Both the position numbers and the translations under genes were made by a program. Shown piece by piece: positions 17,162-26,407 of a DNA stretch of 64,000 nucleotides. The stretch is from Pedobacter panaciterrae. Lineage in GTDB: Bacteria; Bacteroidota; Bacteroidia; Sphingobacteriales; Sphingobacteriaceae. The DNA lies in NCBI RefSeq assembly GCF_013204795.1, contig NZ_JABMKW010000020.1, positions 1,178,001-1,242,000 on the forward strand, written 5' to 3'. Every line of letters starts with the position of its first letter. Positions within the stretch are counted from its first letter, which is position 1. The notes below the pieces were generated by a model that was not told the origin of the DNA, made no database searches, and saw nothing but the letters and a program-made list of their open reading frames with translations.

Positions 17162-17187
17162 TTAGCAGAGACGGGCGGATTTGAACT
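17162..17187 (-). other. tRNA 3'-end-like fragment, possible attachment-site scar
   Basis: Read on the minus strand: AGTTCAAATCCGCCCGTCTC, then TGCTAAA. TTCAAATC is the T-loop, CCGCC a T-stem half, and CGTCTCT-G an acceptor half plus discriminator. The partner T-stem and the rest of a tRNA are absent. Such tRNA 3' ends are left where integrative elements insert. A strong hairpin follows on the same strand, as after tRNA genes. Confidence 0.35.
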
Positions 17188-17428
17188 TAATTCGTATCTG
17201 CGCTCCTGGTGACACTTTCAGTGTCTTTTTAAGTGAGTCGCGAATGATGCAAGCTTTTAAATTTCTTACCAATCAGTTTTTCAGCCGGAAGACCGGCAAT
17301 CCTCTAGAACATTTAGAAGTGATTCTCCCTATTATTAGAGGTGTTTACAGAACTAAGCGATGATTCAACAAAACACATAAAAACAAGTCTAGCCATAAGA
17401 AAATGACACCTATATACCTAACCAAGAA

Positions 17429-18559
17429 CTACTTACCGGATAAAATCGATTCCAGCTTTTTATGCAATTCCTCACCTCTCAGATCCTTGGCCACTACTTT
17501 TCCATCAGGACCAATCAGAAAACTAGCTGGAACAGATTTTACTCCATAAACTGCAGCTGCTGCATTTGCCCAGCCTTTTAAATCTGAAACATGATTCCAG
17601 GTTAAATCATCAGCTTTAATAGCACTCAGCCAGGCATCCTTTTTAGTATCCAGGGAAATGCCAAGAATTTCGAACCCTTTATCATGGTACTTGCGATAAG
17701 CGCTTACCACATTAGGATTCTCTTTACGACATGGGCCGCACCAACTTGCCCAGAAATCGATTAACACATATTTCCCCTTGAAATCAGTCAGATTTATCAT
17801 TTTCCCATCACTATCAGCCATTGAAAACAAAGGTGCAGGCTGACCTACTGCTGTTTTAGCATTAAGAATCAGCGCGTTATTGATTTGCTTTACAAATGAA
17901 GATCGTTTCACTTTTTCGCTAAGTAATGGCATCAGTGCCCTTGCATTATCAAAATAAGGATAGTTAATGTACCTCTCCAGAATAACAATCGCAGCTCCAA
18001 CAGAACCTGAGTTGCGTTTTACATAAGCGTTAATGATGCTGTCGTTCATCGCGTTAAGCGCTTTAAATTCATTATCAAAAGCTGTTCTGGTGGCAGAATC
18101 CAGCTGAACCTTTCCACCCTGATTGGCTTTATCTAATCTCTTGTAAATCTCCCCTGCCTTAGCTGTAACCGGTTTCCAGTCTACTTTGTAAAAGCTCATA
18201 TAAGTAGTGTTTTCGGGACCTCCGTTTATCTTCGCCAAGTACAATGAGTCTTTCTTTCCACTGAAGGTAATTTCTGCATTCTCAAGTAAAAACTGCGCTC
18301 CTTTTCCTTCATCTTTAATGTAAATTTTGCAGAAAATCGGTTCAGCAACCTTGCCTTTAAACTCGAATTTATGATCTATAACGGTTGATGAATCTATCGT
18401 GGAAACATCGTTATTGGAATGCTGCAAATAGACTTTACCGGAAGGATAGTCTGTCAAAGTCCCCTTAATAAGATACCCTGGTTTCTTCTGAGCAAAGGAG
18501 AAACTGATGGTCAGACATAAGATAGTAGAAAACAATACTTTTAATGTGATATATTTCAT
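17429..18559 (-). CDS. DUF4369-TlpA-like thioredoxin (AhpC/TSA family)
   Basis: A 376-residue periplasmic protein. Signal peptide 1-23 (ending SFAQ), then a DUF4369-like beta domain (residues about 28-120, LIKGTLTDYPSGKVYLQ), a helical linker, and a C-terminal TlpA/thioredoxin domain from about 240 with DFWASWCGPCRKE, catalytic Cys274 and Cys277, and cis-Pro region KSVPASFLIGPDGKVV. It should reduce or isomerise disulfides in the periplasm. It follows SusD by 44 bp and so belongs to the SusC-SusD unit. The association with an Lrp/DsbD/M16 run across the intergenic region suggests a shared thiol theme. Confidence 0.92.
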   Translation of the reverse strand: MKYITLKVLFSTILCLTISFSFAQKKPGYLIKGTLTDYPSGKVYLQHSNNDVSTIDSSTVIDHKFEFKGKVAEPIFCKIYIKDEGKGAQFLLENAEITFSGKKDSLYLAKINGGPENTTYMSFYKVDWKPVTAKAGEIYKRLDKANQGGKVQLDSATRTAFDNEFKALNAMNDSIINAYVKRNSGSVGAAIVILERYINYPYFDNARALMPLLSEKVKRSSFVKQINNALILNAKTAVGQPAPLFSMADSDGKMINLTDFKGKYVLIDFWASWCGPCRKENPNVVSAYRKYHDKGFEILGISLDTKKDAWLSAIKADDLTWNHVSDLKGWANAAAAVYGVKSVPASFLIGPDGKVVAKDLRGEELHKKLESILSGK

Positions 18560-18603
18560 GATTACTTTTTTTAAAATCGTTTATAATAAAATGAATTTTT
18601 AGT

Positions 18604-20199
18604 TTACCACCCGGTATTATTGGGTAGTAAGGCAGGATTTTTCTCCACTTCGGCCTGGTAAATCGGAAACAGATATAGCCGATCTGTAAAATTCCGTTGT
18701 ACAACCGTTGTTTCGGTATAATGACGAGGTTCTGATCCGGTTTGGATAATACTAATCCCTTTTAATACTGAACCCAGATATTGAGGTCCCATTTTCCAGC
18801 GGCGGATGTCCCAAAGACGCGTGCCTTCAAATGCAAGTTCAATATTCCTTTCATGCATAATTTTTTCCATCGTCAACCCGCCAGCAGGAATTTCCGGCAT
18901 ATTTACGCTGGGTCTTCGGCGCACCTGATTGATATAGCGCCTTGCTTCCTCCGTTTTACCCAGCTTAAACGCTGCCTCTGCAAAATTCAATAGAATCTCT
19001 GCATATCGAAACAGGATGTAATTCTGCCCTCCGCCATAGCTTTTGGAGGTATTCAGAGGATCAAATGTAGGCTCCTCCATTTTTCGAAGGGCATATCCTG
19101 TCGCCAATGTGGCAAAAGTCGGATTGTATTCGGATCCCAGTTTCAGATCCAGTTTCTTGCCCAGCCAGGTAGATCCATCGTAAAGTATACTGGCATAAAA
19201 TCTTGGGTCCCGGTTATCGTATGGCTTATCCGGATCAAAGCCCGATCCCGCTTCACTGATTAACTTACCATTTTTCATCTCATACTCATTCACTATATTT
19301 TGAGTAGGCTGATTTAATCCGCTTGGCCCCGGAGGAACAAGCCCCCATGGCAAGTTATAATGATGAACATGATAAGCCTGGAAATCTGCTTTATACTGAT
19401 GATCAAAAATCACTTCCAAATTATTGTCATTGGCCTCATGAAAAAGTGTTTCATAATTGGCGAACAATCCGTACCCCGCCTTTCCAGCAATATCAACTAC
19501 TTCTTTACTGGCATCATACGCAGCCTGCCAGTTGTTATCGTAACTTGCGGCATAAAGCAATACACGGCTTTTTAGCGCCAGAGCTGCTCCTATAGTGACC
19601 CTCCCCACATTTGCACCGGTATACTTATAAGCAAGAAACTGCCCTTTATTAATATCATCTGTTTCACTCACAATGAATTTGACAACATCCTGATAAGAAG
19701 TACGCGGCACATTCAGGTTCTCGTTGAGGTCTTGCGCCTTTGTAATCAGCGGCACAGCACCAAAATAATTGATCAGGTATGCATAGTTCAAAGCCCTCAA
19801 AAACCTGGCTTCATCTCTTGTTCTGCTTTTATAAGCAACACTTGCCGGCAAGCGATCTATATTACCGATTAAAATATTGCAGCGTCTGATGGTAATATAG
19901 GCACTGTTATAGGCATTCTGAATGCCGAACGGCACACTTGAAGCAATAAATGTATTCTGATAGATACTTAGGTTACTGCTCGAATACAACTGGTCAGTAA
20001 AAGCATCACGCATTGTACCGGCAAATTCTGTAGGAATACCTGCATAGAGGTTATTCAAAAACAGACCCGTCAGGGTAGAGTCCTTAAATACATCTTCGTC
20101 GCTGTACCTGTCAAGTGGCTGGCTGTTTAAAAAATCCTTTTTACACCCAAAAGCAAAGATGATTAAGGAAAGGCATATAATTATTGAATATCTTTTCAT
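18604..20199 (-). CDS. SusD/RagB family nutrient-binding lipoprotein
   Basis: A 531-residue outer-membrane lipoprotein (lipobox FAFGC, Cys19). The N terminus KKDFLNSQPLDRYSDEDVF and the TPR-like helices with RARFLRALNYAYLINYFG-type motif (DEARFLRALNYAYLINYFG, near residues 130-148) are SusD hallmarks, as is the C-terminal ERNIELAFEGTRLWDIRRW. It forms the lid over the SusC channel and binds the substrate. It begins 12 bp after the SusC stop codon. No glycan enzymes are adjacent; the neighbours instead concern thiols and peptides, so the ligand may not be a glycan. Confidence 0.95.
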   Translation of the reverse strand: MKRYSIIICLSLIIFAFGCKKDFLNSQPLDRYSDEDVFKDSTLTGLFLNNLYAGIPTEFAGTMRDAFTDQLYSSSNLSIYQNTFIASSVPFGIQNAYNSAYITIRRCNILIGNIDRLPASVAYKSRTRDEARFLRALNYAYLINYFGAVPLITKAQDLNENLNVPRTSYQDVVKFIVSETDDINKGQFLAYKYTGANVGRVTIGAALALKSRVLLYAASYDNNWQAAYDASKEVVDIAGKAGYGLFANYETLFHEANDNNLEVIFDHQYKADFQAYHVHHYNLPWGLVPPGPSGLNQPTQNIVNEYEMKNGKLISEAGSGFDPDKPYDNRDPRFYASILYDGSTWLGKKLDLKLGSEYNPTFATLATGYALRKMEEPTFDPLNTSKSYGGGQNYILFRYAEILLNFAEAAFKLGKTEEARRYINQVRRRPSVNMPEIPAGGLTMEKIMHERNIELAFEGTRLWDIRRWKMGPQYLGSVLKGISIIQTGSEPRHYTETTVVQRNFTDRLYLFPIYQAEVEKNPALLPNNTGW

Positions 20200-20210
20200 T
20201 TTAAAGAAGA

Positions 20211-23200
20211 TTAAAATTTAACACTTAAACCAAGGTTGAATAACTTCTGAATCAGATAGCTTTCTGCACCGAATGAAGACACAAAGGATTCAGGATCTAC
20301 ATCTTTGAGGCTGGTAATGGTAAAAAGATTGGTCCCGCTAACGTAAAAGCGCGCGTTTGAAATCTTTAATCCACGCAATGCGCTTGCCGGAACGTTATAA
20401 CCCAATTCCAGGTTTTTAAGACGCAGGTAAGAACCATCTCTTAGCCAGTAACTGGATATTTCTTTGTTGTTGGAGTTGTTTGAAAACAAGCGTGGATAGG
20501 AGGCGTAGGTATTGTCAGGTGTCCAACGATCCAGATGCTTTTCTGATGGCACACTATTTCCTGCAAATGCCCATTCTCCCTGACCCGTCATATACTTCTG
20601 CACTTTAGCTGCACCCTGCAAAAGTATGCTCAAATCAAAACCTTTATAGCTCCCACCCAGGGAAATACCATAAACCATCCTTGGATAATCCCCCTTTCCA
20701 ATTACTGTCCTGTCGGCACTTGTAATCTTACCATCGTTATTGATGTCTTTATACCTGATGTCACCGGGTGCAACGTTGGCATATAGAGGTGTTGGTCCGC
20801 TGGCTATTTCTGCTGCAGACTGGTATAAACCTTCGGCAACATAGCCCAGATTGGAAGTTAAGTTACCTGAGGCAACGTAAATGGATTGCCCAATTGAACT
20901 CTGATAAGGCAATAAACCACTTGCCTCTGGCATATAAATTACTTTATTGCGGTTAAAAGTAACATTAGGTTTAATAAAATAAGTTATTGCGCCCAATGTA
21001 TTTTGGTGTTCCAGCTGGAATTCAAATCCACTGTTGTCAATGGTAGATAAATTCTCCCTTGGCAAGGTACCGCCAATGGTTGCCGGGATACTGAAACTCC
21101 TATCTCCAAGAATATTTTTTGTTCTCTTATAAAAATAATCAGCAGTTAACCCCAGCTGGTTATTAAACAACCTGGTTTCGAATCCAACATTCGTAATATT
21201 TGCTTTTTCCCAGGTAAAAGACACATTAGGAATAACACCCGGAACCAGGGCCTGAAGATTTGTATTGCCAAAGATATAGTACCCGTCAAGACCAGTTCCC
21301 AGTGTATAAGTGTTCAAATATAAAAACTGCCCAATCCTGTCGTTCCCCAACTGACCATAAGATCCTCTGATTTTCAGGAAATTAATTGCAGAGATATCCT
21401 TCAGAAAGGATTCTTCACTTAGCACCCAACCTGCGGATATTGAAGGAAAGAAACCAAATCTTTTATCTTTTGGAAACACATCAGAGCCATCATAACGGAA
21501 ACTAAATTCGAGGAAATATTTCTCGGCAAAGTTGTATGCCGCACGGCCAACCACACTTTGTCTGGCATTTCTAAAGGCAGAACCGTCATTGTCATCATTT
21601 GCAGGATCTCCTGCAAATATCTGATCAACCTGAGCTGAAGGATAATTGCCCCTGGAAGCCTGAAGCCAGTTTCCCTGATTTTCTGTTTGTGTATACAAAG
21701 CCAGCAGATCTAAACTATGCCTACCAAATGTTCTTTTATAGTTTAAAGAAGCTTCAGCCAATACAGTCTGTCTTTGTTCCATCCGCTCTGTCAAAGAGGC
21801 TTTTGTAATGGATCCATTTATTCTGGTCACATAAGTACCATCGTCATTTCTAATTGAAGTTAAATATGGCTTCGCGAAATTTTTGAAATAGGTTTGATAC
21901 CTGTTATAGGAAAGTGTGCCTTTAGCACTAAGCCCCTCTATAAACGGAAAATTATAGGTTAACGAACCTACACCTTCCAATACATTAAGCTCTGTGTTCC
22001 TATAACCTGCCTCTCCTTTTGACATTAAATATGGACTTCCGTTAACCAAAGAAGAGAAACCACTCGGAATACTGATGTAGTTATAAGCCCCATTACTAAA
22101 CTTGCTGGGGATTAAAGGAGAAATCATACGGTAAAAACTGGTAATGGCAGATCCCGCTGTTTGATCCTTTGTTTTTTCAAGACGGGCGTTGATGTTCAAA
22201 CTTACCTTAAGGCTTTTTGAGATATCGGCATCTAAGTTAGACCTCAATGAATACTGCTTATAGCCTGAAGTTTCAAAGAGCCCCCTTTGGTCCAGATAAC
22301 CGCCAGAAACAAAATACCTGGATTTGTCTCCCCCTCCATTTACGGAAAGATTGTGACGCTGCTGAAAGCTACTGGCTCCCATTATTGCACTATACCAATC
22401 CGTATTTGCATACCTGTCAGGATCTGAGCCTGTTCGGATCACTTCCAGTTGTTCAGGTGTATATCCCCTGTTTTGAGCAGGATTAAAGTTATTTTCATTG
22501 GTGTACATTTCATTTAACAGTGTTGCATACTGATAGCCGTCAACCAAATCTGCTAACTTTGTTGGTTTTTGCCAGCTGCCGTTGAAGGTATAATTCAATG
22601 ATGTTTTACCTTTCTCACCACGTCTTGTCGTAATTAGAATAACCCCGTTTGCCGCCCTGGCACCGTACACGGCGGCTGTACCCGCATCCTTTAAAATAGA
22701 AATACTCTCGATATCGGAAGGATCTATATGCGGCAACGTTGCATTAATCTGACCTCCTGCTGCATTAACAGCCTCCTGAGGTACGCCATCAATAACAATT
22801 AAAGGCGATGAGTTGGTTGGCGAACTTATTCCCCTGATCAGTAACCTGGAATCATCTCTTCCAGGTTGTCCCGATCCTTGAAAAGCAATTAATCCCGGCA
22901 GGCGTCCAACCAGGGAATTGCTAATGTTGGCCGCGGGACTTTGCCTCAACTCCGCTCCGCTAACGGTTGCCACCGAACCAGTAATACTGCTTTTCTTCTG
23001 TGCAGAATACCCCAGAACAACTACCTCCTGCAAACTTCCCGGAGCAGCAACCATCGTTACCTTTAGCGAGGTTGAGGTTCCTACAGGCACTTCCTGTGTT
23101 TTGAAACCTATGTAGCTAAATACCAGTGTCTGGTTTCCGTCGGACGGGATCGTAATGTTAAAATGGCCATTTAAATCAGTTGCAGAACTGGAACTATTGT

Positions 23201-23714
23201 CACCTTTAACCATAATGGTCACCCCAGACAAGGGATTACCTTCATCATCCAGTACAATTCCGGTAACCTTAGCATCGGCCTGTTCGCCCGCAATCCCATG
23301 ACTTTCTGCTCTGGCAATCAGAATTTTATTGTTTACTTCGCTAAAGGTCAACCCATTTCCCCTTAAAATCAGGTTTAAAGTGGCTTTAACAGACCGTGTA
23401 TCTAAAGGAACGCTTAAGTTCTTTGCGTCTTTGATATCGCTGTTCCTAAAGATGAACCTAAAATTGGTTTGTTGCTCAATCTTCTTTATGGCCGATAAAA
23501 CCGACTCATTTTTAAGTTCCATGGTCACCTGCACCTGAGCCGAGCCCTGCGCTTTTATATTGGAAGCAAACAGGATTTGGAAGGTTGTGGTTATTAAAAT
23601 AGTTATAATTAGGCTTAAACGCATAATCTGACGAATTATATATCGCGACTTATTGGGGGCAGAAAAGCATAAATAGCTTTCAGCACCCTCTGCTGGTTTT
23701 GCAGAAAATTTCAT
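20211..23714 (-). CDS. SusC/RagA TonB-linked outer-membrane protein with STN domain
   Basis: A 1167-residue TonB-dependent transporter. After the signal region (MRLSLIITILITTTFQIL; the first 30 residues may be untranslated because Met31 precedes the signal) come an STN domain at about 68-120 (MELKNESVLSAIKKIEQQTN), a carboxypeptidase-D-like domain at about 147-225 (TGIVLDDEGNPLSGVTIMVK), the plug (SPLIVIDGVPQEAVNAAGG, DIESISILKDAGTAAVYGAR) and the barrel to the C terminus (YLIQKLFNLGLSVKF). The STN domain signals to FecR, whose gene lies 185 bp upstream, so ligand binding should induce this operon through the ECF sigma. Confidence 0.95.
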   Translation of the reverse strand: MKFSAKPAEGAESYLCFSAPNKSRYIIRQIMRLSLIITILITTTFQILFASNIKAQGSAQVQVTMELKNESVLSAIKKIEQQTNFRFIFRNSDIKDAKNLSVPLDTRSVKATLNLILRGNGLTFSEVNNKILIARAESHGIAGEQADAKVTGIVLDDEGNPLSGVTIMVKGDNSSSSATDLNGHFNITIPSDGNQTLVFSYIGFKTQEVPVGTSTSLKVTMVAAPGSLQEVVVLGYSAQKKSSITGSVATVSGAELRQSPAANISNSLVGRLPGLIAFQGSGQPGRDDSRLLIRGISSPTNSSPLIVIDGVPQEAVNAAGGQINATLPHIDPSDIESISILKDAGTAAVYGARAANGVILITTRRGEKGKTSLNYTFNGSWQKPTKLADLVDGYQYATLLNEMYTNENNFNPAQNRGYTPEQLEVIRTGSDPDRYANTDWYSAIMGASSFQQRHNLSVNGGGDKSRYFVSGGYLDQRGLFETSGYKQYSLRSNLDADISKSLKVSLNINARLEKTKDQTAGSAITSFYRMISPLIPSKFSNGAYNYISIPSGFSSLVNGSPYLMSKGEAGYRNTELNVLEGVGSLTYNFPFIEGLSAKGTLSYNRYQTYFKNFAKPYLTSIRNDDGTYVTRINGSITKASLTERMEQRQTVLAEASLNYKRTFGRHSLDLLALYTQTENQGNWLQASRGNYPSAQVDQIFAGDPANDDNDGSAFRNARQSVVGRAAYNFAEKYFLEFSFRYDGSDVFPKDKRFGFFPSISAGWVLSEESFLKDISAINFLKIRGSYGQLGNDRIGQFLYLNTYTLGTGLDGYYIFGNTNLQALVPGVIPNVSFTWEKANITNVGFETRLFNNQLGLTADYFYKRTKNILGDRSFSIPATIGGTLPRENLSTIDNSGFEFQLEHQNTLGAITYFIKPNVTFNRNKVIYMPEASGLLPYQSSIGQSIYVASGNLTSNLGYVAEGLYQSAAEIASGPTPLYANVAPGDIRYKDINNDGKITSADRTVIGKGDYPRMVYGISLGGSYKGFDLSILLQGAAKVQKYMTGQGEWAFAGNSVPSEKHLDRWTPDNTYASYPRLFSNNSNNKEISSYWLRDGSYLRLKNLELGYNVPASALRGLKISNARFYVSGTNLFTITSLKDVDPESFVSSFGAESYLIQKLFNLGLSVKF

Positions 23715-23796
23715 AATTTTAAATGTTTAAATGATCCTCGAAAAATTGTTTATAACAATTTGCTCCAGTTAGCGCTAGAGCAAAAACAATCAACAG

Positions 23797-23818
23797 CTCC
23801 CTGTTTAGCGACAGGGAG
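23797..23818. terminator. Hairpin between fecR and susC
   Basis: CTCCCTG-TTTAGCGA-CAGGGAG with a T-run (TTTTT) on the plus side. On the minus transcript, fecR to susC, the hairpin is without a U-tract and could attenuate or process. Confidence 0.4.
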
Positions 23819-23898
23819 TTTTTCGTCAAATGCGCAGGTAGTAAATTTCTCTCATAAATGTTTAGTTAATGGTTTAGGTATATTAAATTGATTAATTA

Positions 23899-24936
23899 TT
23901 ATTTGCATCCATTACCGGAGATAATGATTTCCCCTGCCTCTTTTTGATATTCTATATGATTGAATGAAGCAATAACCTGCAATATTTCATCCAGACTTTC
24001 TCCCTTTAAGAAGGTAGCCGTAAAACGACAACCCTTACTATAATCGTTGGCAAACCTTATTTTTATGTTGAAACGCCGGGCCAGTTGCGCCATCGCATCA
24101 TCCATGGTTACATCGTCAAAAAACAGGTCATTTTCCTGCCATTCTACAATCCTGCGTGCTTCTACTCCAAGAACTTCGGATTTATTTTGTTTTTGGTTAA
24201 AAACAATCTGCTGATCGGGCAGAATAACTCCCAGCGTTTTGTTTTCTTTCTGCACCATCACTTTACCGCGGGTTACAGTTACAATGACATTATTTTCACG
24301 GTCAACGTACTTAATGTTAAATGCCGTACCCAGCACTATTGTTTTAATCTTCCCGGTATGCACCACAAACGGTCGGCTGGCATCATGCTTAATATCGAAG
24401 TACCCTTCCCCAATCAAAGAGACCTCTCTTGTTTTTTTATTGAAATGAGGCAAAAATATCAGGGTACTTTGCTTGTTAAGCACAACCCTACTTCCGTCAG
24501 GAAGCGTAATACCCCTGTGTTCAGCAGTTGCACGCTCCGTGATTAAAGAACTTTGGCCATTAGCTGTAAAATGACCTTCATTAACTCGTTTATTTCCAGC
24601 AGGTGTGAGGTATAGGAAAACAAAGAAACCAATGACCAGCAGGGCGGCAGCCCATATGACTCTTCGCAGTATAGGCCTTATCTTAATCACCTTCAAAGAG
24701 GGGGCAATTTCTTTATCCTTATCGGAGGCCACCACGCGGTCAAAAATCTGTATGGCACTGTTTTTATCCAACACTTCTTCTGTAAAATGTTTCTCCCATT
24801 CACTATCCATCAATTCATCGAGTTCGCTAACCGCATTTCCACTGTTAACCAGTGTCATAAATTCGGCATGTTCTTCCTTGGTACAGGTTTGATCGGCATA
24901 TTTCCGAAACAAATACATTAATCGTTCCTTATTCAT
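23899..24936 (-). CDS. FecR family anti-sigma regulator
   Basis: A 345-residue inner-membrane regulator. The N-terminal cytoplasmic part (residues 1-85) binds the sigma factor, one helix spans about 92-110 (ILRRVIWAAALLVIGFFVFL), and the periplasmic part contains the FecR domain (RGITLPDGSRVVLNKQSTL; EVSLIGEGYFDIKHDASRPF). The last 75 residues form a DUF4974-like domain (LFFDDVTMDDAMAQLARRFN), usual in Bacteroidota FecR. It lies 88 bp after the ECF sigma gene and before susC. Confidence 0.95.
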   Translation of the reverse strand: MNKERLMYLFRKYADQTCTKEEHAEFMTLVNSGNAVSELDELMDSEWEKHFTEEVLDKNSAIQIFDRVVASDKDKEIAPSLKVIKIRPILRRVIWAAALLVIGFFVFLYLTPAGNKRVNEGHFTANGQSSLITERATAEHRGITLPDGSRVVLNKQSTLIFLPHFNKKTREVSLIGEGYFDIKHDASRPFVVHTGKIKTIVLGTAFNIKYVDRENNVIVTVTRGKVMVQKENKTLGVILPDQQIVFNQKQNKSEVLGVEARRIVEWQENDLFFDDVTMDDAMAQLARRFNIKIRFANDYSKGCRFTATFLKGESLDEILQVIASFNHIEYQKEAGEIIISGNGCK

Positions 24937-25023
24937 GGGGATATATATTTTTCGCAGGGCACATCATCAGGCCTTTAATTAGATGACAACTGGAATTCAA
25001 AAAGGGAGTAGTCGAAATAAAAA

Positions 25024-25626
25024 TTATTTTGCCAGGTGAAATAAAATAACCAGCAACAGGGGTAGGTCTGCATGATTGTCCATAAGCCCCCGAATGGTTT
25101 TGGTCGCCTCGCGAAGATGCACTTTTACCGTCAGCGGTGAAATGTGGAGGCGTTCAGCAACATCTTTCTGTTTCAACCCTTCCATATGGCACATCCGGTA
25201 AATATTCTGTTGCTGAGGAGGTAACTTTTGAATGGCCTCGTTTAACAAAGCCAATGTTTCCTTAACCATAATACCGCTTTCAGTTGTGTTATCAATATCG
25301 TTCCACTCCTTCTGACTTATCTCATTGGTCTTAAAGTCAAGTGCCAATTTTTTCAACGCATTAAGGGTAAGATTTTTGGAAACAACCCGTAGGTAAGCTC
25401 CGAAATTATTGATTTCCGGAAGTTTGTCTCTTTTTAACCAGATATTGGTAAAAACATCCTGCACAATATCCTCAGAAAGCTGTTGCGATCTTAAAAACCG
25501 AAAAGCATAGGCATAAACCTTAGCGCTGTAATGATCGAAAATCCGCCCGAACGCTTGCTGATCACCATCAGCAACTTTAGTCATCAATGGTTTGTCATCA
25601 CCCGGTTCCAAGACTTTAGCTCCCAT
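25024..25626 (-). CDS. ECF RNA polymerase sigma-70 factor
   Basis: A 200-residue sigma factor. Region 2 lies at about residues 22-88 (FGRIFDHYSAKVYAYAFRFL, EDIVQDVFTNIWLKRDKLPE) and region 4 at about 128-180 (LPPQQQNIYRMCHMEGLKQK; VAERLHISPLTVKVHLREAT). It should direct RNA polymerase to the susCD promoter after signalling through FecR and the STN domain. It is the first gene of the minus-strand block. The stop lies 88 bp from fecR. Confidence 0.95.
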   Translation of the reverse strand: MGAKVLEPGDDKPLMTKVADGDQQAFGRIFDHYSAKVYAYAFRFLRSQQLSEDIVQDVFTNIWLKRDKLPEINNFGAYLRVVSKNLTLNALKKLALDFKTNEISQKEWNDIDNTTESGIMVKETLALLNEAIQKLPPQQQNIYRMCHMEGLKQKDVAERLHISPLTVKVHLREATKTIRGLMDNHADLPLLLVILFHLAK

Positions 25627-25775
25627 GTAACTAAGTTATTATTTTAGCCATAAAGTTACATAAAGTTGGTCACAAGTTTTAATTCTTATCAGCTAAAGCG
25701 TCTTTAGCATCACAAATCAGAAAGCATTTTAGTAAAAAAAGGTTTTTTTTTGCCGCTTAACTATGGATATTTTTA

Positions 25776-26234
25776 TTAAATCGGATATGCGGTAACATTT
25801 TTAACCACTCTTAGCACAAAAGAACTGTTAACTCTGGATACATTAGCCAATTTTGCCAGTTTATCCCGGAGAAAATCCGAATACTCATCCAAATCACGGG
25901 TGGCTACCTTCAGAATAAAATCACTATCACCAGACATTTGAAAGCATTCCATCACTTCATCAAATTTAGAAACTTCCTGTTCAAATTGAATCAGAATCTC
26001 TGCAGTATGGCTACTCATATGGACATGGGGAAAAGTAATCAACCCCCTGTCTATTTTGTTTCGGTCCAGAATTGCAACGGTACTTTTTATATACCCCTGG
26101 TCAATCAGTTTCCTTCTTCGTTCCTGAATAGCCGCCACAGACCTGTGCAGCCGAACCGCCAGTTCCTTGTTGGTAAGGGTGGCATCATGCTGAAGGATTT
26201 TTAACAGTTCAAGGTCAATTGTGTCTAATTGCAT
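25776..26234 (-). CDS. Lrp/AsnC family transcriptional regulator
   Basis: A 152-residue regulator. The N-terminal helix-turn-helix (residues 1-50: DLELLKILQHDATLTNKELA, RLHRSVAAIQERRRKL) and the C-terminal RAM ligand domain (SGDSDFILKVATRDLDEYSD) are both complete. Lrp proteins respond to amino acids. The gene is divergent from the cysteine synthase-like gene, separated by about 170 bp of AT-rich sequence that should contain its binding sites, so it most likely controls that operon in response to an amino acid, perhaps cysteine, methionine or a related compound. That ligand is a guess. Confidence 0.92.
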   Translation of the reverse strand: MQLDTIDLELLKILQHDATLTNKELAVRLHRSVAAIQERRRKLIDQGYIKSTVAILDRNKIDRGLITFPHVHMSSHTAEILIQFEQEVSKFDEVMECFQMSGDSDFILKVATRDLDEYSDFLRDKLAKLANVSRVNSSFVLRVVKNVTAYPI

Positions 26235-26407
26235 ATCAATAAATCAGTTCAGGTGTAAAAAAAACGCCAAAAGAATATTTACGGTAACCAAAACTAGCAA
26301 AAAAACATAAATATATTGATTTTACAAGTAAAAAAACTGAAAATGATCGTATCTATTGTGCATTAAAAGGAATATATAGAGTTTTGGCAATCACTTCAAT
26401 AAAAGTT

